DNA of 24,444 bases from Verrucomicrobiota bacterium (lineage in GTDB: Bacteria; Verrucomicrobiota; Verrucomicrobiia; Limisphaerales; AV2): assembly GCA_003219675.1 (NCBI GenBank), contig QHPW01000135.1, positions 15,436 to 39,879 of the forward strand. Reading direction: 5' to 3'. The translations under genes and the position numbers were made by a program. Below the pieces are notes generated by a model that was given only the letters and a program-made list of their open reading frames with translations, was not told the DNA's origin and did no database searches. Below, piece after piece: positions 13,860 through 21,200 of the stretch. How positions within the stretch are numbered: the stretch's first letter is position 1; every line of letters starts with the position of its first letter.

Positions 13860-15491
13860 ATGCCCCGGCGGCCACTGTTCCGGACGGCCTTGCCCGTCTT
13901 TTTCCTCGCGCTCTTTTGCATCGCGCCGCTGTTTCCGGCTCGCGCTTACACATTCATTGCCGATCCACCCTACGTCTGGCCGAACGGTAACGTCTCGATG
14001 GTGCTCAAACTGGGCAGCGCAGGACGCACTCTGCTGGACGGCGAAACGTCCTGGGACTCGGTCGCGCGGAAAGCGCTTTTCGCCTGGAACCCTTACCTGG
14101 GAACGATTCAATTTGCGCCCGCGACACAAAGCCCCGGCGTGGGGTCCGACGGTGACCAGGTCAATCAGGCATTCTTCAACTCGACCATTTATGGACAGTC
14201 CTTCGGCAGCGGAGTTCTTGCCGTGACCACGGGCTGGCACATGGGAACCACCAGGGTCGAAGCGGACGTTACCTTTAACACCGCCATTTCCTGGGACTCG
14301 TATCGCGGCGCGCTGAGATGGCCGGGCGGCCAATTGTTGTGCGACCTGCGCCGGGTCGCGCTCCATGAGTTCGGCCACGTCCTGGGCCTGGACCATCCGG
14401 ATCAGGCCGGACAGAGCGTGAGCGCAATCATGAACAGTATGATCTCCAACCTGGATGCTTTGGCTTACGACGACATCAACGGTGTTCAGGAGCTTTACGC
14501 GCCGCCACCCCAGGCGCCAGCCATCACCACTGAGCCGCAGAGCCAGACTGCCATAGCGGGCAGCACCGTGACTTTCTCCGTGGTCGCGTCCGGTTCTGAT
14601 CCGTTGTCCTATCAGTGGCGCTTGAACAGTGTGGACATCCCGGGCGCGACCGGTGCTTCGTACACGATTTCCAGCGTTCAGCCGGCTCAGGCGGGCGACT
14701 ACACCGTCGTTGTGAGCAACGCGGGAGGAACCGTCACCAGCGCGACGGCGCTCCTGACCGTCAACGTGCCGCCATCCATCACTTCGCAGCCGCAAAGCCA
14801 GGTCGCCACCGCAGGCAACAGTGTGACGTTCTCGGTCGGCGCGAACGGCACCGCGCCGTTCTCTTATCAATGGTATTGCAACAATTCTTCAATTGCGGGC
14901 GCGTCTGGCGCCAGTTACACCATCAGCGCGGCGCAGGCGGGTGACGCCGGCGACTACAAGGTGAGAGTCAGCAATTCCGCCGGGATCGTTGACAGTGTCG
15001 TCGCCACGCTGGCGGTGCAATCTCCCCCTGTGATTACCGCGCAGCCTCAGAGCCTCACCGTCAACGTCGGAGCAAGCGCCACCTTCACGGCTGCCGCCAC
15101 TGGGATTCCCGATCCGGCCTATCAATGGAAATTCAACGGAGTCAATATACCGGGCGCCACTTCCAGTTCTTACACCCGCGACAACGTCCAGCCGGCCGAC
15201 GCGGGCAATTACACCGTCGTGGCGGTCAACAGCGCGGGCGCGGTGACCAGCCAAGCCGCGGTTCTCACCGTCAACCAACCTGTTTCCATCAGCCTCAGTG
15301 CTCCAACGAACGGCGCGGTGGTCCTGAACGTGCGTGGACCCGCGGTGAAGAATCTAACGATTTACGCCTCGCCAGACTTGGTTGGCTGGCTTCCGATTGT
15401 TACCCAGACAAACGCGCAAGGCTCGCTGCAATACACGGACACGGCCGCCGGCGGTTTCACCCGGCGGTTTTACAAAGCCACGGCGGAATGA
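13860..15491 (+). CDS. Secreted matrixin-type metalloprotease with three Ig-like domains
   Basis: The protein has 543 residues. Signal peptide at about 1-29 (MPRRPLFRTALPVFFLALF, cleavage after ARA). The catalytic domain, about 30-214, has the zinc motif HEFGHVLGLDH (His169, Glu170, His173, His179) and a Met-turn (SAIMNSM, Met191), as in M10-type metzincins. Then come three Ig-like domains (about 219-300, 300-382 and 383-468), each with the PQSQ...AG..VTFSV...YQW......SYTI...AGDYTV pattern. The C-terminus (about 470-543, LTIYASPDLVGWLPIVTQT, ending GGFTRRFYKATAE) is a terminal domain common on Verrucomicrobia secreted proteins. All zinc ligands are present, so it should be an active secreted or surface protease. 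The frame is open from further left and an ATG at 13776 is possible, but the signal peptide supports 13860. Confidence 0.87.
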   Translation: MPRRPLFRTALPVFFLALFCIAPLFPARAYTFIADPPYVWPNGNVSMVLKLGSAGRTLLDGETSWDSVARKALFAWNPYLGTIQFAPATQSPGVGSDGDQVNQAFFNSTIYGQSFGSGVLAVTTGWHMGTTRVEADVTFNTAISWDSYRGALRWPGGQLLCDLRRVALHEFGHVLGLDHPDQAGQSVSAIMNSMISNLDALAYDDINGVQELYAPPPQAPAITTEPQSQTAIAGSTVTFSVVASGSDPLSYQWRLNSVDIPGATGASYTISSVQPAQAGDYTVVVSNAGGTVTSATALLTVNVPPSITSQPQSQVATAGNSVTFSVGANGTAPFSYQWYCNNSSIAGASGASYTISAAQAGDAGDYKVRVSNSAGIVDSVVATLAVQSPPVITAQPQSLTVNVGASATFTAAATGIPDPAYQWKFNGVNIPGATSSSYTRDNVQPADAGNYTVVAVNSAGAVTSQAAVLTVNQPVSISLSAPTNGAVVLNVRGPAVKNLTIYASPDLVGWLPIVTQTNAQGSLQYTDTAAGGFTRRFYKATAE

Positions 15492-15725
15492 TTGCAGTCA
15501 GCGCGAATCGGTTGTTGGATGGATTGCCGGCCCCAATCTCGCACGCATGGAACGCATCAAAAAAGCATTGGCGAGAAAACGAAAGCGGAAGGGTGCTGAC
15601 GAAAAAAGAGGGACCCTCTCGGGGTCGTGGTCACGGACTTGAAGATTCTCACGGAAATCACGAGGTTGTCTGGACACCAGTTACACCCGGTCTTGTTCTA
15701 AGGTTATACCCATATCACTCGGTGA
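15492..15725. other. Gap between matrixin gene and beta-helix remnant
   Basis: These 234 bases hold no gene I can support. A short stem, AGAGG-GAC-CCTCT (15607-15619), stands next to a run of A (15602-15607), which on the minus strand reads as a weak hairpin followed by T. No minus-strand gene is near, so I do not call it a terminator. Confidence 0.35.
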
Positions 15726-17093
15726 GGTTCGAATGGCAAAAGCCCCGACGCAGCATCCCCCGGCGTGGTGCTGGACTGGACCTTGCTGGGCTCGGCAACG
15801 AACACGACCACGCTGAAGGGAGACACGACCTACTATGTGGGTGGGAATGTGAATTTGAGCGCCCCCAGCGGCGCCCCGGCGCTGATCATCGAGGGCGGAA
15901 CCGTGGCGAAATTTACCAACTCGACCGCAACCGCTCGCATTACCATCAACGGCCCGATTCGTTTGCCAGTCCAGCGCCTACAGACCGGCGATTCTCAGCA
16001 GCAAAGACGATGACTCAGTGGGCGAGCACATTATTGGCAGCACCGGTTCGCCAACGAATTTTTACGGCCAGGGGATTGAATTCGGCGGGACGAACTCTCT
16101 GAGCAACCTGCGCTTTGCCTGGCTCAGCACCGCCCTGGAGCCGGACCAGAATGGAGTGCTGAATCTCGCCGACGTGCAGTTCGTCAACTGCCGTGCCCCT
16201 CTGTATGGTCACGGTCAGACCACCTTCAACGTAGAAAACGCGTTGTGTTCCTCCAGTCAGGCGTTGATCGAAAGCGGCCCGTTGGCGCTTAGCGGCTGGC
16301 ACTTGACTCTTGATCAGTGTAACCTGGTCGGCAGCGTGGTTCCGAGTGCCACGCTCTTTCTGACCAACAGCATTCTGGCGGCGGTGGGAGATTGGGGGTT
16401 TGCGTCCACTAATCGGTCCGTGGACAATGCCACGGTCGCAACGCCGAACAGTTTCGGCGCTAGTACCGATCCATTCCCCTTTCAGACGGTTGGCGCGGGC
16501 GGTCATTATCTGGCGCCATTAAGCCCGTTCCGGGGAGTAGGGACAATCAACATTAACCTTGCCTTGCTGGCCAGGCTCAGCCGCAAGACAACGTATCCGC
16601 CTCAAATCATTACCACCAACTTCACGGGGAACACTACGCTCGCGCCAGTCGCTCCGCGAAACACCGAGTTGCCAGATTTAGGATTCCATTATGATATGCT
16701 TGATTATGCCTGGAGCGGGTTGACGCTCACGAACGCGACGCTGACCCTGACCAACGGCGTTGGGGTGGCCATTTACGGCCTCAACGGCATCACGCTCCAA
16801 AACGGAGCCGTATTTGTCAGCCAGGGGACAGCTAATAACCTGAACCGGCTGGTGCGCTATCAAACGGTTCAGGAACAAGCCACAACCAACTGGACGGGCT
16901 CTGCGAGCAGTCTCATGAACGCTCTTTCACCAACTACGCTGGCCCACGTAAAGTTCCAATTCACCGATATATCCCTGATGGCTGGGTCGTGCACTGGGAC
17001 GGGCAGAACTTTGTGACGACGGATCTCATCCAGAGCACCACCAATCGGTTTGAACAGGCGGCGTTTTCGCCCACCAGTTTCACCAGTCATTGA
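15726..17093 (+). pseudogene. Decayed beta-helix-type secreted protein with two frameshifts
   Basis: Three consecutive pieces read as one protein. 15726-15962: SPGVVLDWTLLGSATNTTTL, a TYYVGGNVNLS strand, IIEGGTVAKFTNSTATARITINGPI. After one extra base in a T-run (15962-15964) the next frame continues CQSSAYRPAILSSKDDDSVGE and goes on to about 16970 with repeated short strands (LADVQFVNCRAPLYG, LSGWHLTLDQCNLVG, GLTLTNATLTLTNGVGVAIYG), typical of right-handed beta-helix or repeat adhesin proteins. Near 16965-16985 it shifts back to the first frame (DGWVVHWDGQNFVTTDLIQ) to a TGA at 17091-17093. No start codon, signal peptide or ribosome binding site precedes it, since an in-frame TGA lies at 15723. 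This resembles a repeated Verrucomicrobia extracellular protein family. It is probably a 5'-truncated pseudogene. Confidence 0.65.
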
Positions 17094-17100
17094 CGTAAAG

Positions 17101-17107
17101 AGGGGGA
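17101..17107 (+). promoter_or_regulatory. Strong ribosome binding site of the PEP-CTERM-like gene
   Basis: AGGGGGA lies four bases (TATA) before the ATG at 17111. It is one of the few clear Shine-Dalgarno sites in the window and fixes the start of that gene. Confidence 0.7.
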
Positions 17108-17110
17108 TAT

Positions 17111-17686
17111 ATGAAAAGAATCGAAGGTATTAGACTCGTGGAGGTGGTTTGTTGCCTTCTACTGTCCTGCACGAACTCATTCACCCAAGGACTGCTCGTG
17201 GATCAGGCCAGTGGAACGTCCACTGAAATTGTGAGTCAAGCCAATCAAATCCCAAATACTCAAATCGTTCAATCCTTCACGCCTTCTCTTTCAGCAGTTG
17301 GATACGTTCAATTCCAAACGTTCATCCCCGCAGCCAGTAGTGGGGAGACGGTGATAATTAACCTGCGGCAGAATGCTTACAACGGACCCATTGTGAGCAG
17401 CACCACCCCCGTCCTGGTCCTAAATAAAATTACTCAAATCAGCACTTTCTATTTTTCGGGAACCGTGCCGGTCACGCCCAACCAAGTTTATTATTTTGAA
17501 CCTGAGCTTCTATCTAGCGGGAGTCTGTTCATCGGTTATAAACCTTCTTCCACTTACACTGGCGGCATCATATTTATCAATGGAGTGCCGTCCGGGCCAG
17601 GCGATCTCTGGTTTCAGGAAGGCACACTTGGGCCAGAGCCGGGAGGAGTTTGGCTGCTGTCGTTCGGCGGGAGCGTCCTATTTTGA
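17111..17686 (+). CDS. Secreted PEP-CTERM-like protein, tail truncated by a stop
   Basis: The protein has 191 residues with an N-terminal signal (about 1-26, KRIEGIRLVEVVCCLLLS). The middle is Ser/Thr/Gly/Asn-rich and beta-like, with no family I recognise. The C-terminus reads LGPEPGGVWLLSFGGSVLF: a PEP motif (175-177) and the start of a membrane helix, as in PEP-CTERM sorting signals used by the exosortase system. The required basic cluster is missing because a TGA follows Phe191. Read through this TGA, the next codons give YRRIGTKS and then a TGA, which is exactly the kind of basic tail expected. The usual residue at that place is often Trp (TGG), so a single G-to-A change could explain the stop. 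No exosortase gene is in the window. The ribosome binding site supports the start. Confidence 0.75.
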   Translation: MKRIEGIRLVEVVCCLLLSCTNSFTQGLLVDQASGTSTEIVSQANQIPNTQIVQSFTPSLSAVGYVQFQTFIPAASSGETVIINLRQNAYNGPIVSSTTPVLVLNKITQISTFYFSGTVPVTPNQVYYFEPELLSSGSLFIGYKPSSTYTGGIIFINGVPSGPGDLWFQEGTLGPEPGGVWLLSFGGSVLF

Positions 17687-17728
17687 TATCGGCGCATTGG
17701 GACGAAATCGTGACGTTGTGCTGTCATC

Positions 17729-17751
17729 AAAAAGCGACCCTCACGGGTCGC
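17729..17751 (-). terminator. Intrinsic terminator downstream of tRNA-Val
   Basis: On the minus strand, GCGACCC-GTGA-GGGTCGC forms a perfect seven-bp stem with a four-base loop and is followed directly by TTTTTGATG. It lies 128 bases downstream of tRNA-Val on the same strand and is the best intrinsic terminator in the window. Confidence 0.7.
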
Positions 17752-17787
17752 GTGCGCTTCACGATGTGAAGCAAACCTTCAATTGTT

Positions 17788-17818
17788 CAGCCGACAGGTC
17801 CGTCGGCTGTGTGTTTTC
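17788..17818 (+). terminator. Possible terminator of the PEP-CTERM-like gene
   Basis: CAGCCGAC-AGGTCC-GTCGGCTG is a perfect eight-bp stem followed by TGTGTTTTCTT on the plus strand, about 100 bases after the stop of the 17111 gene. The T-run is interrupted. It may instead be another member of the small palindromes seen around 11.6-12.1 kb. Confidence 0.45.
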
Positions 17819-17878
17819 TTCCAGTCTCACCCATCGCGTAAAGCGATGAGGCGAGATTTGAGTGAACAACTGGTGGAA

Positions 17879-17953
17879 TGGTGCGCGATAGAGGGTTCGA
17901 ACCTCTGACCCCTTCCGTGTCAAGGAAGTGCTCTACCACTGAGCTAACCGCGC
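17879..17953 (-). tRNA. tRNA-Val (anticodon GAC)
   Basis: Read on the minus strand, the 75 bases fold fully: acceptor GCGCGGT with ATCGCGC, D-stem GCTC/GAGC with loop AGTGGTA, anticodon stem CTTCC/GGAAG with loop TTGACAC (anticodon GAC, reading GUC valine codons), five-base variable loop, T-stem AGAGG/CCTCT with loop TTCGAAC, discriminator A and an encoded CCA. An intrinsic terminator follows downstream. A pairing stretch, GAAAGACC (17973-17980) with GGTCTTTC (18003-18010), lies just upstream of the 5' end. Confidence 0.96.
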
Positions 17954-18295
17954 ACTTCGCGCAACCGTAACTGAAAGACCTCTGAGAATCCCCTGGTTTC
18001 AGGGTCTTTCTGCCGTTTATGGCGCGTCGGAAATTGCTCCATTCCCCGCCCGCTATCAAGCGAAAAGGACCCGAGGTCAGGCGCATCCTGACACTGCCCC
18101 CGGAGCGCCGGTCTCCGACCCGGCAGGTATTCAAACCACCCTTAAACGCGCCGGATCGGAAATCGGCGCTCCGCGGTGCCAGTCGAGCCGGGGGCAGCGT
18201 CAAGAAGCCCCCCGAGGTCAGAACAGGAAGGACAGGCCTCGTCTCGGCTTTGCCCACGATCGGTTCCGTGTACACCTCATCATTCGCGACGGAGG
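17954..18295. other. Gap between tRNA-Val and polymerase stop, filled by a palindromic element
   Basis: This 342-base gap holds the GAAAGACC/GGTCTTTC stem near the tRNA and the long imperfect inverted repeat at 18089-18202. The small frame at 18019-18381 is read mostly through this repeat and is Arg/Pro-rich, so I do not accept it as a gene. Confidence 0.5.
18070..18221. repeat. Imperfect palindromic element flanked by 11-bp direct repeats
   Basis: The left arm, 18089-18124, reads TGACACTGCCCC then CGGAGCGCCGGTCTCCGACC and CGGC. The right arm, 18150-18202, is its reverse complement with about 17 extra bases in the middle and a few substitutions (GCCGGATCGGAAATCGGCGC, TCCG ... GGGGGCAGCGTCA). 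The loop has 25 bases. The direct repeat CCCGAGGTCAG stands at 18070-18080 and again at 18211-18221, flanking the arms. It resembles the layout of a small non-autonomous element with a target duplication, but the direct repeat could also belong to the element itself. Confidence 0.6.
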
Positions 18296-21200
18296 TTACG
18301 CCAGCGGAGCGCCCCTGGGCTGTCCTGTCTTCCTGGCGTCCGCGATACGCGGCTTCGACGCCCGCAAAATTCGCAGCGTAAACCCGCGCCCGTTCTCGAA
18401 TGGTTCCACTCGCGCTGTCACTGCCAGCACCGGATAGCGAACCGTGGCCAACCCGTAGGACTTGTAGGTTTGAGCGAAGAGTTCTGATTCCACCATCCCC
18501 GTCCAGTCGGCAAGCGTGAGGAACTTCATCGGTTCGCCCGTGACCTGGTGGTGGACGCGTTGCTCGATCACCAACCCACAACTGACCACTTCCCCGCCGA
18601 CGTGCTGGTTGAGCCTGGACACAGGGCAGTAGGTGTCCCAGGCCACGTCTTGATACAGTTCGAGTGGATGGCCGCTGACGGTGAAGCCGAGCAATTCCGT
18701 CTCCGCGCGCAGGCGCTCCCGGCGCGTGGGTTCACGCAGCAGGACTTGGGGCAACCGGCCCGCGCCGGCCGGCGGCAACAGCCAGCCCTGGCCAGGTCCG
18801 CTCCAATCCCCATACGATCGTCGCAGAAACTGCGCCTCCCAAAATTGCGCCGTGCGCGTCTTTCCAAATTCGTCAAACGCGCCGACGCGGATCATCGCCT
18901 CGGTCTCCTCCGGCGCGGGCATGACGCGGCGATAAAAGTCATCCATCGAAACGAAGGCGCCCCGCCCGCGTTCCTGGAGGATTCGGTCGCGCGTGCGCTC
19001 GGTCAGACCCTTCACGCGGATCAATGGAACACGGATCGCCTGATGGCTGACGGTAAACGCCGGGCCAGGTTGATTGACGGTCGGTGGCAACAGCGGGATG
19101 CCGAGGCGATGACATTCCAGCACATAAACGAGCGGGTGATAAAAGCCTTTGCCGTTGCTCAGCACCGCCGCCATGAATTCAGCCGGGAAGTACCGTTTGA
19201 GCCACGCCGATTGATACGCCTCGACACCGTAAGCGGTGCTGTGCGCCTTGCAGAAGGCATAGCCCGCGAAGCCGGTGACCAGCCCCCAAACTTCTTCGAC
19301 CTTCTCCGGCGCATGGCCGCGCGTCCGGGCGGACGCGAAGAACTCGCCGCGGATTTCCGCGATCACGTCGCGGTTTTGTTTGTTCAGCGCGCGGCGCAAC
19401 ACGTCGGCGCGACCCGGCGGCAGGCCCGCGAAGGCTTCGCTGAGTTGCAGGATATGCTCCTCGTAAACCACCAGTCCGTAGGTGCTCCGCAGGCAGGCTT
19501 CCAACGACGGATGCGGATAGGCCACCGGTTCCACGCCTTGATAGCGGCGGGTGAACGCGAGTTTCTTGCCTTCATTGGCCGCGCCGGGCCGAATGACGCT
19601 CACGATGGCAATCAGCCCGTCAATCTCGCGCACGTTGGACATGCAGCACAGGCTCGTCATCGCCGGCGATTCGATGTGATGCACCGCCCTTGCGCCGCCG
19701 CCGGCGATCATCTCCCAGACTTCAGCGTCTTGCCACGGTTCGGAAGCTTGCGAGTCGCCGAGCAACCATTGTCCGTTTGATTTATTCCTTGCGAGGCAGC
19801 GGTCCAGGTCCACTTCGATGTCCCGGCGGCCGAGCATGGCCTTCACATCGCGCATCGCCGCCAGGCCGCCTTGCGCCAGGATGTCCATCTTCACGAGCCC
19901 GATCGCTTCCACGGCATCCATGTCAAAGTGAGTCGTGGAGTAACCCTTGTTTGCGACGAAGGTCGGCGTCAATTCGTGCATCGGCTGGCGTGAAAGCACA
20001 AGCCCGCACGGGTGCATCTTCGGATAACGCGGCATCCCGTCGAGGAACTCCGCCATTTCCAACGCCGTCCGGTAGGGCTCCTCGTCGAGCGGCAGGTCGT
20101 GCGTTTCCGGACCGGCGCGGAGCAGTTCAATCAGTCCTTTGCCGCCCTTTGGCGCAGACTCGTCCGGCACCCAGCCGCCGCCAAAGCCCCATGGAAAATG
20201 TTCGGTGAATTTGCGCGCGGCGCGTTCCCCCACGCCGAGCACCTTGGCCGCTTCCGCGAACGCGCTCCGCGCCTGAAAGGTCGAAAACCCGCCCACCACG
20301 GCGCAATGCTCCGGGCCATACTTCGCGAAGATGAGCTTCACCATGTCGTCTTTGAAGTCGTGCGCGAAATCAATGTCGATGTCCGGCAGTTTGTTCAGCG
20401 CCATGCGCTCCTGGTTCAGGAAGCGCCGGAAATAGAGGCCGAAACGAATCGGGCAAACACTGCTGATGCCAAGGCAATAGCAGACCAGGCTGTCCGCCGC
20501 GCTGCCGCGCGTGATCCATTCGATGCCGCGCCGCCGGCATTCCTGAAGGAAATCCCAGGTGATGAGGAAATAATCCTCGTAACCCACGTCGGCGATGATG
20601 CTCAGTTCCTCCTCGACTTGCGCCCGCACCTGCGCGAACGCCACTTCCGATCCGGCGTCGGAGACGATTCGCCTGCCGGTGTAACGCCTTTGCAGTCCTT
20701 CGAGCACGAGATGTCGAAGGAACCCTTTTGACGATGAACCCTCCGGCGCCTGGAACGCCGGGAACTGCGGTTTGCCAAACGGGAACTCGAAGTCGCATCG
20801 CTCGGTGATCTCATGCGTGGTTCGAAGCCATTCGGGATGATCCGCGCAGGCCGTCGCCATCTCAGCCGGCGCGCGAAAGTGATAGCGTCCACCGCGCCGT
20901 TTTTCGGGATGCTCGTGTTCCAGCAGCGTGAGTGTGCGGATGCTCTGGAGGATGTCATAGCGGCGCCGGTCTTCGGGCGTGGCGTAATGAACCGCCGGAC
21001 AGGCCACCGCGCCTTCACGCCGCGTCACGGCTTGGAAGAAACAGCCGGGAAAGAAGTCCGCCAGGGATGCATCGGAACTCACGGCAAGGAGTCCTTCAGC
21101 GCGGTCCGCCAGAAGCGAGCGCTTCAATGGCTGACGTTGCTTTGCGGCGATGGAAGCTTCATCCCCCGCCGCCCCTTCGGCGTGGCGCGAGAGAATCCGG

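Noticed and set aside
15602..15620. Possible minus-strand terminator (AGAGG-GTC-CCTCT plus T-run)
   Set aside because: The stem is only five bp and no minus-strand gene ends there.
15125..16102. Long plus-strand frame across the matrixin end and beta-helix remnant
   Set aside because: It overlaps the last Ig domain in a wrong frame and its composition is Arg/Gly-rich; no start or domain supports it.
17205..17225. CAGTGGA-ACG-TCCACTG palindrome as a second LexA box
   Set aside because: It lies inside the PEP-CTERM-like coding sequence, has a three-base spacer and a different core, so it does not match the lexA operator.
17954..18295. Integrated mobile island at tRNA-Val
   Set aside because: There is no integrase, no duplicated tRNA end and no cargo; only a short palindromic element is seen.
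18019..18381. Small plus-strand gene next to the tRNA
   Set aside because: It is read mainly through the palindromic element and overlaps the polymerase end; composition is Arg/Pro-rich.
18548..19780. Open frame of 410 codons on the plus strand
   Set aside because: It is antisense to the DnaE half of the fused polymerase, with shadow composition and no motif.
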